A stretch of 64,000 nucleotides of DNA from Petrolisthes cinctipes. Lineage: Eukaryota; Arthropoda; Malacostraca; Decapoda; Porcellanidae. Made by a program: the position numbers and the translations under genes. The stretch spans positions 707,501-771,500 of the forward strand of contig JAWQEG010000526.1 of NCBI GenBank assembly GCA_033782935.1, read 5' to 3'. Under the pieces are notes generated by a model. The model ran no database searches. It saw only the letters and a list, made by a program, of their open reading frames with translations, and was not told the DNA's origin. Of this stretch, positions 23,501 to 37,200 are shown piece after piece (within the stretch, counting starts at the first letter, position 1; the number at the start of each line of letters is the position of its first letter).

Positions 23501-25761
23501 CCTTCTGGGACCTCTAAATATCGAATTTTCGGGTGTTTTGGGACTGAATTTGAGATATCGATTTTTTGGCACCTAAAATGTCGATTTTTAGCATGTTTCT
23601 AGCCTATATTTTGAAAATATTCTAGCACTGTGTAGGCATGTACAGATTGCTTCTGGGACCCCAAAATATTGAATTTTCGGGTGTTTTGAGCCTGAATTTG
23701 AGATATAAACGGGTACAGAAGATACATGCACATATTGACTTTGGGCATCTAAAATATCGATTTTCAGCATGTTTTGGCCCTGTATTTTGAAAATACTCTA
23801 ACACTGAGTAGGCATGAACAGATTTCTTCTGGGACCCCAAAATATTGAATTTTCGGGTGTTTTGAGCCTGAATTTGAGATATAAACGGGTACTGAAGATG
23901 CATGCACATATCGACTTTTGTGCACCTAAAAGATCGATTTTCAGTATGTTTTGAGCATGTATTTTGAAAATACTCTAACACGGAGTAGGCATGTACAGAT
24001 CGCTTCTGGGACACCAAATTATCGAATTTTCGGGTGTTTTGGGACTGAATTTGAGATATCGACTTTTTGGCACCTAAAAGATCGATTTTTAGCATGTTTT
24101 TAGCCTATATTTTGAAAATATTCTAGCACTGAGTAGGCATGTACAGATTGCTTCTGGGACCCCAAAATATTGAATTTTCGGGTGTTTTGGGACTGAATTT
24201 AAGATATCAACTTTTTGGCACCTAAAAGATCGTTATTTAGCATGTTTTTAGCCTATATTTTGAAAATATTCTAGCACTGAGTAGGCATGTACAGATTGCT
24301 TCTGGGACCCCAAAATATTGAATTTCGGGTGTTTTGAGCCTGAATTTGAGATATAAACGGGTACAGAAGATACATGCACATATTGACTTTGGGCACCAAA
24401 AATATCGATTTTCAGCATGTTTTGGGCCTGAATGTTGAAAATACTCTAACACGGAGTAGGCATGTACAGATCGCTTCTGGGACCCCAAAATATCGAATTT
24501 TCGGGTGTTTAGGGCCAGAATTTGAGATATAAACGGGTACTGAAGATGCATGCACATATCGACTTTTGTGCACCTAAAAGATCGATTTTCAGTATGTTTT
24601 TGGCCTGTATTTTGAAAATACTCTAACACGGAGTAGGCATGTACAGATCGCTTCTGGGACCCCTAAATATCGAATTTTCGGGTGTTTTTGGGACTGAATT
24701 TGAGATATCGACTTTTTGGCACCTAAAAGATCGATTTTTAGCATGTTTTTAGCCTATATTTTGAAAATATTCTAGCACTGTACAGATTGCTTCTGGGACC
24801 CCAAAATATTGAATTTTCGGGTGTTTTGAGCCTGAATTTGAGATATAAACGGGTACAGAAGATACATGCACATATTGACTTTGGGCACCAAAAATATCGA
24901 TTTTCAGCATGTTTTGGGCCTGAATTTTGAAAATACTCTAACACGGAGTAGGCAAGTACAGATCGCTTCTGGGACCCCAAAATATCGAATTTTCGGGTGT
25001 TTAGGGCCAGAATTTGAGATATAAACGGGTACAGAAGATGCATGCACATATCGACTTTTTTGCACCTAAAAGATCGATTTTCAGTATGTTATGAGCATGT
25101 ATTTTGAAAATACTCTAACACGGAGTAGGCATGTACAGATCGCTTCTGGGACCTCTAAATATCGAATTTTCGGGTGTTTTGGGACTGAATTTGAGATATC
25201 GACTTTTTCGCACCTAAAAGATCGATTTTTAGCATGTTTTTAGCCTATATTTTGAAAATATTCTAGCACTGTACAGATTGCTTCTGGGACCCCAAAATAT
25301 TGAATTTTCGGGTGTTTTGAGCCTGAATTTGAGATATAAACGGGTACAGAAGATACATGCACATATTGACTTTGGGCACCAAAAATATCGATTTTCAGCA
25401 TGTTTTGGGCCTGAATTTTGAAAATACTCTAACACGGAGTAGGCATGTACAGATCGCTTCTGGGACCCCAAAATATTGAATTTTCGGGTGTTTAGGGCCA
25501 GAATTTGAGATATAAACGGGTACAGAAGATGCATGCACATATCGACTTTTGGGCACCTAAAAGATCGATTTTCAGTATGTTTTTGGCCTGTATTTTGAAA
25601 ATACTCTAACACGGAGTAGGCATGTACAGATACCTTCTGGGACCTCTAAATATCGAATTTTCGGGTGTTTTGGGACTGAATTTGATATATCGATTTTTTG
25701 GCACCTAAAATGTCGATTTTTAGCATGTTTTTACCCTATATTTGGAAAATATTCTAGCACT
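20506..25761 (+). repeat. HOR C copy 1: Q + R + Z, 5,256 bp
   Basis: Three parts can be separated. Q is 20,506-21,655 (7 monomers, 1,150 bp), R is 21,656-22,647 (two trimers of 501 and 491 bp) and Z is 22,648-25,761 (19 monomers, 3,114 bp). Q recurs at +5,256 and Z at +4,264, so R is an additional segment here. Markers include GGCCTTAATTTTG, GTTTCTAGCC, TTTTTACCCTATATTTGG and GATCGTTATTTAGC. Z has a 1-bp loss at about 24,324 (GAATTTCGGG) and an additional T at about 24,686. Confidence 0.88.
21508..21655 (+). repeat. La/S chimeric short monomer next to an S
   Basis: The 5' half is La-type (GATTGCTTCTGG, AATATTGAATTTT) and the 3' half is S-type (GTTTTGGGACTG, CGACTTTTTGG, no 29-bp segment), with a private GATCGTTATTTAGC. 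It follows an ordinary S (21,360-21,507), so two short monomers are adjacent. The same arrangement recurs at 24,141, 26,764, 28,405, 31,027 and 33,171, twice per HOR C unit. Confidence 0.9.
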
Positions 25762-28700
25762 GTACAGATTGCTTCTGGGAGCCCAAAATATTGAATTTTC
25801 GGGTGTTTTGAGCCTGAATTTGAGATATAAACGGGTACAGAAGATACATGCACATATTGACTTTGGGCACCAAAAATATCGATTTTCAGCATGTTTTGGG
25901 CCTTAATTTTGAAAATACTCTAACACGGAGTAGGCATGTACAGATCGCTTCTGGGACCCCAAAATATTGAATTTTCGGGTGTTTAGGGCCAGAATTTGAG
26001 ATATAAACGGGTACAGAAGATGCATGCACATATCGACTTTTGGACACCTAAAAGATCGATTTTCAGTATGTTTTTGGCCTGTATTTTAAAAATACTCTAA
26101 CACGGAGTAGGCATGTACAGATACCTTCTGGGACCTCTAAATATCGAATTTTCGGGTGTTTTGGGACTGAATTTGAGATATCGATTTTTTGGCACCTTAA
26201 ATGTCGATTTTTAGCATGTTTCTAGCCTATATTTTGAAAATATTCTAGCACTGTGTAGGCATGTACAGATTGCTTCTGGGACCCCAAAATATTGAATTTT
26301 CGGGTGTTTTGAGCCTGAATTTGAGATATAAACGGGTACAGAAGATACATGCACATATTGACTTTGGGCATCTAAAATATCGATTTTCAGCATGTTTTGG
26401 CCCTGTATTTTGAAAATACTCTAACACTGTGTAGGCATGTACAGATTTCTTCTGGGACCCCAAAATATTGAATTTTCGGGTGTTTTGAGCCTGAATTTGA
26501 GATATAAACGGGTACTGAAGATGCATGCACATATCGACTTTTGTGCACCTAAAAGATCGATTTTCAGTATGTTTTGAGCATGTATTTTGAAAATACTCTA
26601 ACACGGAGTAGGCATGTACAGATCGCTTCTGGGACCCCTAAATATCGAATTTTCGGGTGTTTTGGGACTGAATTTGAGATATCGACTTTTTGGCACCTAA
26701 AAGATCGATTTTTAGCATGTTTTTAGCCTATATTTTGAAAATATTCTAGCACTGAGTAGGCATGTACAGATTGCTTCTGGGACCCCAAAATATTGAATTT
26801 TCGGGTGTTTTGGGACTGAATTTAAGATATCGACTTTTTGGCACCTAAAAGATCGTTATTTAGCATGTTTTTAGCCTATATTTTGAAAATATTCTAGCAC
26901 TGAGTAGGCATGTACAGATTGCTTCTGGGACCCCAAAATATTGAATTTTCGGGTGTTTTGAGCCTGAATTTGAGATATAAACGGGTACAGAAGATACATG
27001 CACATATTGACTTAGGGCACCAAAAATATCGATTTTCAGCATGGTTTGGGCCTGAATTTTGAAAATACTCTAACACGGAGTAGGCATGTACAGATCGCTT
27101 CTGGGACCACAAAATATCGAATTTTCGGGTGTTTAGGGCCAGAATTTGAGATATAAACGGGTACAGAAGATGCATGCACATATCGACTTTTGGGCACCTA
27201 AAAGATCGATTTTCAGTATGTTTTTGGCCTGTATTTTGAAAATACTCTAACACGGAGTAGGCATGTACAGATACCTTCTGGGACCTCTAAATATCGAATT
27301 TTCGGGTGTTTTGGGACTGAATTTGATATATCGATTTTTTGGCACCTAAAATGTCGATTTTTAGCATGTTTTTACCCTATATTTGGAAAATATTCTAGCA
27401 CTGTACAGATTGCTTCTGGGACCCCAAAATATTGAATTTTCGGGTGTTTTGAGCCTGAATTTGAGATATAAACGGGTACAGAAGATACATGCACATATTG
27501 ACTTTGGGCACCAAAAATATCGATTTTCAGCATGTTTTGGGCCTGAATTTTGAAACTACTCTAACACGGAGTAGGCATGTACAGATCGCTTCTGGGACCC
27601 CAAAATATTGAATTTTCGGGTGTTTAGGGCCAGAATTTGAGATATAAACGGGTACAGAAGATGCATGCACAAATCGACTTTTGGGCACCTAAAAGATCGA
27701 TTTTCAGTATGTTTTTGGCCTGTATTTTAAAAATACTCTAACACGTAGTAGGCATGTACAGATACCTTCTGGGACCTCTAAATATCGAATTTTCGGGTGT
27801 TTTGGGACTGAATTTGAGATATCGATTTTTTGGCACCTAAAATGTCGATTTTTAGCATGTTTCTAGCCTATATTTTGAAAATATTCTAGCACTGTGTAGG
27901 CATGTACAGATTGCTTCTGGGACCCCAAAATATTGAATTTTCGGGTGTTTTGAGCCTGAATTTGAGATATAAACGGGTACAGAAGATACATGCACATATT
28001 GACTTTGGGCATCTAAAATATCGATTTTCAGCATGTTTTGGCCCTGTATTTTGAAAATACTCTAACACTGAGTAGGCATGAACAGATTTCTTCTGGGACC
28101 CCAAAATATTGAATTTTCGGGTGTTTTGAGCCTGAATTTGAGATATAAACGGGTACTGAAGATGCATGCACATATCGACTTTTGTGCACCTAAAAGATCG
28201 ATTTTCAGTATGTTTTGAGCATGTATTTTGAAAATACTCTAACACGGAGTAGGCATGTACAGATCGCTTCTGGGACACCAAAATATCGAATTTTCGGGTG
28301 TTTTGGGACTGAATTTGAGATATCGACTTTTTGGCACCTAAAAGATCGATTTTTAGCATGTTTTTAGCCTATATTTTGAAAATATTCTAGCACTGAGTAG
28401 GCATGTACAGATTGCTTCTGGGACCCCAAAATATTGAATTTTCGGGTGTTTTGGGACTGAATTTAAGATATCAACTTTTTGGCACCTAAAAGATCGTTAT
28501 TTAGCATGTTTTTAGCCTATATTTTGAAAATATTCTAGCACTGAGTAGGCATGTACAGATTGCTTCTGGGACCCCAAAATATTGAATTTCGGGTGTTTTG
28601 AGCCTGAATTTGAGATATAAACGGGTACAGAAGATACATGCACATATTGACTTTGGGCACCAAAAATATCGATTTTCAGCATGTTTTGGGCCTGAATGTT

Positions 28701-30024
28701 GAAAATACTCTAACACGGAGTAGGCATGTACAGATCGCTTCTGGGACCCCAAAATATCGAATTTTCGGGTGTTTAGGGCCAGAATTTGAGATATAAACGG
28801 GTACTGAAGATGCATGCACATATCGACTTTTGTGCACCTAAAAGATCGATTTTCAGTATGTTTTTGGCCTGTATTTTGAAAATACTCTAACACGGAGTAG
28901 GCATGTACAGATCGCTTCTGGGACCCCTAAATATCGAATTTTCGGGTGTTTTGGGACTGAATTTGAGATATCGACTTTTTGGCACCTAAAAGATCGATTT
29001 TTAGCATGTTTTTAGCCTATATTTTGAAAATATTCTAGCACTGTACAGATTGCTTCTGGGACCCCAAAATATTGAATTTTCGGGTGTTTTGAGCTTGAAT
29101 TTGAGATATAAACGGGTACAGAAGATACATGCACATATTGACTTTGGGCACCAAAAATATCGATTTTCAGCATGTTTTGGGCCTGAATTTTGAAAATACT
29201 CTAACACGGAGTAGGCAAGTACAGATCGCTTCTGGGACCCCAAAATATCGAATTTTCGGGTGTTTAGGGCCAGAATTTGAGATATAAACGGGTACAGAAG
29301 ATGCATGCACATATCGACTTTTTTGCACCTAAAAGATCGATTTTCAGTATGTTATGAGCATGTATTTTGAAAATACTCTAACACGGAGTAGGCATGTACA
29401 GATCGCTTCTGGGACCTCTAAATATCGAATTTTCGGGTGTTTTGGGACTGAATTTGAGATATCGACTTTTTCGCACCTAAAAGATCGATTTTTAGCATGT
29501 TTTTAGCCTATATTTTGAAAATATTCTAGCACTGTACAGATTGCTTCTGGGACCCCAAAATATTGAATTTTCGGGTGTTTTGAGCCTGAATTTGAGATAT
29601 AAACGGGTACAGAAGATACATGCACATATTGACTTTGGGCACCAAAAATATCGATTTTCAGCATGTTTTGGGCCTGAATTTTGAAAATACTCTAACACGG
29701 AGTAGGCATGTACAGATCGCTTCTGGGACCCCAAAATATTGAATTTTCGGGTGTTTAGGGCCAGAATTTGAGATATAAACGGGTACAGAAGATGCATGCA
29801 CATATCGACTTTTGGGCACCTAAAAGATCGATTTTCAGTATGTTTTTGGCCTGTATTTTGAAAATACTCTAACACGGAGTAGGCATGTACAGATACCTTC
29901 TGGGACCTCTAAATATCGAATTTTCGGGTGTTTTGGGACTGAATTTGATATATCGATTTTTTGGCACCTAAAATGTCGATTTTTAGCATGTTTTTACCCT
30001 ATATTTGGAAAATATTCTAGCACT
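25762..30024 (+). repeat. HOR C copy 2: Q + Z, 4,263 bp, R absent
   Basis: Q is 25,762-26,911 and Z is 26,912-30,024. Together they make a 26-mer. Rare markers of copy 1 are retained, including GCATGGTTTGGGCC, GGACCACAAAATATCG, GAAACTACTC, GCATGAACAGATTTC and GGCAAGTACAG. The additional T of copy 1 at about 24,686 is missing, explaining the 1-bp difference in shift. Confidence 0.9.
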
Positions 30025-33000
30025 GTACAGATTGCTTCTGGGAGCCCAAAATATTGAATTTTCGGGTGTTTTGAGCCTGAATTTGAGATATAAACGGGTA
30101 CAGAAGATACATGCACATATTGACTTTGGGCACCAAAAATATCGATTTTCAGCATGTTTTGGGCCTTAATTTTGAAAATACTCTAACACGGAGTAGGCAT
30201 GTACAGATCGCTTCTGGGACCCCAAAATATTGAATTTTCGGGTGTTTAGGGCCAGAATTTGAGATATAAACGGGTACAGAAGATGCATGCACATATCGAC
30301 TTTTGGACACCTAAAAGATCGATTTTCAGTATGTTTTTGGCCTGTATTTTAAAAATACTCTAACACGGAGTAGGCATGTACAGATACCTTCTGGGACCTC
30401 TAAATATCGAATTTTCGGGTGTTTTGGGACTGAATTTGAGATATCGATTTTTTGGCACCTAAAATGTCGATTTTTAGCATGTTTCTAGCCTATATTTTGA
30501 AAATATTCTAGCACTGTGTAGGCATGTACAGATTGCTTCTGGGACCCCAAAATATTGAATTTTCGGGTGTTTTGAGCCTGAATTTGAGATATAAACGGGT
30601 ACAGAAGATACATGCACATATTGACTTTGGGCATCTAAAATATCGATTTTCAGCATGTTTTGGCCCTGTATTTTGAAAATACTCTAACACTGTGTAGGCA
30701 TGTACAGATTTCTTCTGGGACCCCAAAATATTGAATTTTCGGGTGTTTTGAGCCTGAATTTGAGATATAAACGGGTACTGAAGATGCATGCACATATCGA
30801 CTTTTGTGCACCTAAAAGATCGATTTTCAGTATGTTTTAAGCATGTATTTTGAAAATACTCTAACACGGAGTAGGCATGTACAGATCGCTTCTGGGACCC
30901 CTAAATATCGAATTTTCGGGTGTTTTGGGACTGAATTTGAGATATCGACTTTTTGGCACCTAAAAGATCGATTTTTAGCATGTTTTTAGCCTATATTTTG
31001 AAAATATTCTAGCACTGAGTAGGCATGTACAGATTGCTTCTGGGACCACAAAATATTGAATTTTCGGGTGTTTTGGGACTGAATTTAAGATATCGACTTT
31101 TTGGCACCTAAAAGATCGTTATTTAGCATGTTTTTAGCCTATATTTTGAAAATATTCTAGCACTGAGTAGGCCTATGTACAGATTGCTTCTGGGACCCCA
31201 AAATATTGAATTTTCGGGTGTTTTGAGCCTGAATTTGAGATATAAACGGGTACAGAAGATACATGCACATATTGACTTTGGGCACCAAAAATATCGATTT
31301 TCAGCATGTTTTGGGCCTGAATTTTGAAAAAACTCTAACACGGAGTAGGAATGTACAGATCGCTTCTGGGACCCCAAAATATCGAATTTTCGGGTGTTTA
31401 GGGCCAGAAATTGAGATATAAACGGGTACAGAAGATGCATGCACATATCGACTTTTGTGCACCTAAAAGATCGATTTTCAGTATGTTTTTGGCCTGTATT
31501 TTGAAAATACTCTAACACGGAGTAGGCATGTACAGATCGCTTCTGGGACCCCTAAATATCGAATTTTCGGGTGTTTTGGGACTGAATTTGAGATATCGAC
31601 TTTTGTGCACCTAAAAGATCGATTTTCAGTATGTTTTTGGCCTATATTTTGAAAATATTCTAGCACTGAGTAGGCATGTACAGATTGCTTCTGGGACCCC
31701 AAAATATTGAATTTTCGGGTGTTTTGAGCCTGAATTTGAGATATAAACGGGTACAGAAGATACATGCACATATTGACTTAGGGCACCAAAAATATCGATT
31801 TTCAGCATGGTTTGGGCCTGAATTTTGAAAATACTCTAACACGGAGTAGGCATGTACAGATCGCTTCTGGGACCACAAAATATCGAATTTTCGGGTGTTT
31901 AGGGCCAGAATTTGAGATATAAACGGGTACAGAAGATGCATGCACATATCGACTTTTGGGCACCTAAAAGATCGATTTTCAGTATGTTTTTGGCCTGTAT
32001 TTTGAAAATACTCTAACACGGAGTAGGCATGTACAGATACCTTCTGGGACCTCTAAATATCGAATTTTCGGGTGTTTTGGGACTGAATATGATATATCGA
32101 TTTTTTGGCACCTAAAATGTCGATTTTTAGCATGTTTTTACCCTATATTTGGAAAATATTCTAGCACTGTACAGATTGCTTCTGGGACCCCAAAATATTG
32201 AATTTTCGGGTGTTTTGAGCCTGAATTTGAGATATAAACGGGTACAGAAGATACATGCACATATTGACTTTGGGCACCAAAAATATCGATTTTCAGCATG
32301 TTTTGGGCCTGAATTTTGAAACTACTCTAACACGGAGTAGGCATGTACAGATCGCTTCTGGGACCCCAAAATATTGAATTTTCGGGTGTTTAGGGCCAGA
32401 ATTTGAGATATAAACGGGTACAGAAGATGCATGCACAAATCGACTTTTGGGCACCTAAAAGATCGATTTTCAGTATGTTTTTGGCCTGTATTTTAAAAAT
32501 ACTCTAACACGGAGTAGGCATGTACAGATACCTTCTGGGACCTCTAAATATCGAATTTTCGGGTGTTTTGGGACTGAATTTGAGATATCGATTTTTTGGC
32601 ACCTAAAATGTCGATTTTTAGCATGTTTCTAGCCTATATTTTGAAAATATTCTAGCACTGTGTAGGCATGTACAGATTGCTTCTGGGACCCCAAAATATT
32701 GAATTTTCGGGTGTTTTGAGCCTGAATTTGAGATATAAACGGGTACAGAAGATACATGCACATATTGACTTTGGGCATCTAAAATATCGATTTTCAGCAT
32801 GTTTTGGCCCTGTATTTTGAAAATACTCTAACACTGAGTAGGCATGAACAGATTTCTTCTGGGACCCCAAAATATTGAATTTTCGGGTGTTTTGAGCCTG
32901 AATTTGAGATATAAACGGGTACTGAAGATGCATGCACATATCGACTTTTGTGCACCTAAAAGATCGATTTTCAGTATGTTTTGAGCATGTATTTTGAAAA

Positions 33001-34236
33001 TACTCTAACACGGAGTAGGCATGTACAGATCGCTTCTGGGACACCAAAATATCGAATTTTCGGGTGTTTTGGGACTGAATTTGAGATATCGACTTTTTGG
33101 CACCTAAAAGATCGATTTTTAGCATGTTTTTAGCCTATATTTTGAAAATATTCTAGCACTGAGTAGGCATGTACAGATTGCTTCTGGGACCCCAAAATAT
33201 TGAATTTAAGGGTGTTTTGGGACTGAATTTAAGATATCGACTTTTTGGCACCTAAAAGATCGTTATTTAGCATGTTTTTAGCCTTTATTTTGAAAATATT
33301 CTAGCACTGAGTAGGCATGTACAGATTGCTTCTGGGACCCCAAAATATTGAATTTCGGGTGTTTTGAGCCTGAATTTGAGATATAAACGGGTACAGAAGA
33401 TACATGCACATATTGACTTTGGGCACCAAAAATATCGATTTTCAGCATGTTTTGGGCCTGAATGTTGAAAATACTCTAACACGGAGTAGGCATGTACAGA
33501 TCGCTTCTGGGACCCCAAAATATCGAATTTTCGGGTGTTTAGGGCCAGAATTTGAGATATAAACGGGTACTAAAGATGCATGCACATATCGACTTTTGTG
33601 CACCTAAAAGATCGATTTTCAGTATGTTTTTGGCCTGTATTTTGAAAATACTCTAACACGGAGTAGGCATGTACAGATCGCTTCTGGGACCCCTAAATAT
33701 CGAATTTTCGGGTGTTTTGGGACTGAATTTGAGATATCGACTTTTTGGCACCTAAAAGATCGATTTTTAGCATGTTTTTAGCCTATATTTTGAAAATATT
33801 CTAGCACTGTACAGATTGCTTCTGGGACCCCAAAATATTGAATTTTCGGGTGTTTTGAGCCTGAATTTGAGATATAAACGGGTACAGAAGATACATGCAC
33901 ATATTGACTTTGGGCACCAAAAATATCGATTTTCAGCATGTTTTGGGCCTGAATTTTGAAAATACTCTAACACGGAGTAGGCATGTACAGATTGCTTCTG
34001 GGACCCCAAAATATTGAATTTTCGGGTGTTTAGGGCCAGAATTTGAGATATAAACGGGTACAGAAGATGCATGCACATATCGACTTTTTTGCACCTAAAA
34101 GATCGATTTTCAGTATGTTATGAGCATGTATTTTGAAAATACTCTAACACGGAGTAGGCATGTACAGATCGCTTCTGGGACCTCTAAATATCGAATTTTC
34201 GGGTGTTTTGGGACTGAATTTGAGATATCGACTTTT
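30025..34236 (+). repeat. HOR C copy 3: Q + short R + Z, truncated
   Basis: Q starts at 30,025, a reduced R of one trimer occupies about 31,177-31,677, and Z starts at 31,678 (shift 4,766 from copy 2). The R part shares GAAAAAACTCTAAC and CAGAAATTGAG with R of copy 1, so R was not invented anew. Z follows copy 2 until about 34,236, where S-type TTTTTCGCACC is replaced by TTTTGTGCACC and the copy ends. Confidence 0.87.
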
Positions 34237-37200
34237 GTGCACCTAAAAGATCGATTTTCAGCATGTTATGGGCCTGAATTTTGAAAATACTCTAACACTG
34301 AGTAGGCATGTACAGATTGCTTCTGGGACCCTAAAATATCGAATTTTTGGGTGTTTTGAGCCTGAATTTGAGATATAAACGGGTACTGAAGATGCATGCA
34401 CATATCGACTTTTGTGCACCTAAAAGATCGATTTTCAGTATGTTTTGAGCATATATTTTGAAAATACTCTAACACGGAGTAGGAATGTACAGATCGCTTC
34501 TGGGACCCCTAAATATCGAATTTTCGGGAGTTTTGGGACTGAATTTGAGATATCGACTTTTTGGCACCTAAAAGATCGATTTTTAGCATGTTTTTAGCCT
34601 ATATTTTGAAAATATTCTAGCACTGAGTAGGCATGTACAGATTGCTTCTGGGACCCCAAAATATTGAATTTTCGGGTGTTTTGAGCCTAAATTTGAGATA
34701 TAAACGGGTACTGAAGATGCATGCACATATCGACTTTTGTGCACCTAAAAGATCGATTTTCAGTATGTTTTGAGCATGTATTTTTGAAAATACTCTAACA
34801 CGGAGTAGGCATGTCCAGATCGCTTCTGGGACCCCTAAATATCGAATTTTCGGGTGTTTTGGGACTGAATTTGAGATATCGACTTTTTGGCACCTAAACG
34901 ATCGATTTTCAGCATGTTTTGGGCCTGAATTTTGAAAATACTCTAACACGGAGTAGGCATGTACAGATCGCTTCTGGGACCCCAAAATATTGAATTTTCT
35001 GGTGTTTTGAGCCTGTATTCGAGATATAAACGGGTACAGAAGATACATGCACATATCGACTTTTGTGCACCTAAAAGATCGATTTTCAGTATGTTTTGAG
35101 CATGTATTTTGAAAATACTCTAACACGGAGTAGGCATGTACAGATCGCTTCTGGGACCCCTAAATATCGAATTTTCGGGTGTTTTGGGACTGAATTTGAG
35201 ATATCGACTTTTTGGCACCTAAAAGATCGATTTTTAGCATGTTTTTAGCCTATATTTTGAAAATATTCTAGCACTGAGTAGGCATGTACAGATTGCTTCT
35301 GGGACCCCAAAATATTGAATTTTCGGGTGTTTTGAGCCTGAATTTGAGATATAAACGGGTACAGAAGATACATGCACATATTGACTTTGGGCACCAAAAA
35401 TATCGATTTTCAGCATGTTTTGGGCCTGAATTTTGAAAATACCCTAACACAGAGTAGGCATGTACAGATCGCTTCTGGGACCCCAAAATATCGAATTTTC
35501 GGGTGTTTAGGGCCAAAATTTGAGATATAAACGGGTACAGAAGATGCATGCACATATCGACTTTTGGGCACCTAAAAGATCGATTTTCAGTATGTTTTTG
35601 GGCTGTATTTTGAAAATACTCTAACACGGAGTAGGCATGTACAGATACCTTCTGGGACCTCTAAATATCGAATTTTCGGGTGTTTTGGGACTGAATTTAA
35701 GATATCGATTTTTTGGCACCTAAAATGTCGATTTTCAGCACGTTTTTAGCCTATATTTTGAAAATTTTCTAGCACTGTGTAGGCATGTACAGATTGCTTC
35801 TGGGACCCCAAAATATTGAATTTTCGGGTTTTTTGAGCCTGAATTTGAGATATAAACGGGTACTGAAGATGTATGCACATATCGACTTTTGTGCACCTAA
35901 AAGATCGATTATCAGTATGTTTTGAGCATGTATTTTGAAAATACTCTAACACGTAGTAGGCATGTACAGATCGCTTCTGGGACCCCTAAATATCGAATTT
36001 TTCGGGTGTTTTGGGACTGAATTTGAGATATCGACTTTTTGGCACCTAAAAGATCGATTTTTAGCATGTTTTTAGCCTATATTTTGAAAATATTCTAGCA
36101 CTGTACAGATTGCTTCTGGGACCCCAAAATATTGAATTTTCGGGTGTTTTGAGCCTGAATTTGAGATATAAACGGGTACAGAAGATACATGCACATATTG
36201 ACTTTGGGCACCAAAAATATCGATTTTCAGCATGTTTTGGGCCTGAATTTTGAAAATACTCTAACACGGAGTAGGCATGTACAGATCGCTTCTGGGACCC
36301 CAAAATATCGAATTTTCGGGTGTTTAGGGCCAGAATTTGAGATATAAACGGGTACAGAAGATGCATGCACATATCGACTTTTGGGCAACTAAAAGATCGA
36401 TTTTTAGCATGTTTTGGGCCTATATTTTGAAAATATTCTAGCACTGTGTAGGCATGTACAGATTGCTTCTGGGACCCCAAAATATTGAATTTTAGGGTGT
36501 TTTGAGCCTGAATTTGAGATATAAACGGGTACAGAAGATATATGCACATATAGACTTTGGGCATCTAAAATATCGATTTTCAGCATGTTTTGTGCTTGTA
36601 TTTTTAAAATACTCTAACACTGAGTAGGCATGTACAGATTGCTTCTGGGAACCCAAAATATCGAATTTTCGGGTGTTTTGAGCCTGAATTTGAGATATAA
36701 ACGGGTACTGAAGATGCATGCACATATCGACTTTTGTGCACCTAAAAGATCGATTTTCAGCATGTTATGGGCCTGAATTTTGAAAATACTCTAACACTGA
36801 GTAGGCATGTACAGATTGCTTCTGGGACCCCAAAATATCGAATTTTTGGGTGTTTTGAGCCTGAATTTGAGATATAAACGGGTACTGAAGATGCATGCAC
36901 ATATCGACTTTTGTGCACCTAAAAGATCGATTTTCAGTATGTTTTGAGCATGTATTTTGAAAATACTCTAACACGGAGTAGGCATGTACAGATCGCTTCT
37001 GGGACCCCTAAATATCGAATTTTCGGGAGTTTTGGGACTGAATTTGAGATATCGACTTTTTGGCACCTAAAAGATCGATTTTTAGCATGTTTTTAGCCTA
37101 TATTTTGAAAATATTCTAGCACTGAGTAGGCATGTACATATTGCTTCTGGGACCCCAAAATATTGAATTTTCGGGTGTTTTGAGCCTGAATTTGAGATAT

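Noticed and set aside
35990..36012. CENP-B box-like ATCG followed by CGGG
   Set aside because: The vertebrate box needs TTCG and CGGG with a fixed 9-base offset and an internal A. Here the usual offset is 8 (ATCGAATTTTCGGG). The copy at about 35,994, with one additional T, has the offset but lacks TTCG and the A. It is a near miss only.
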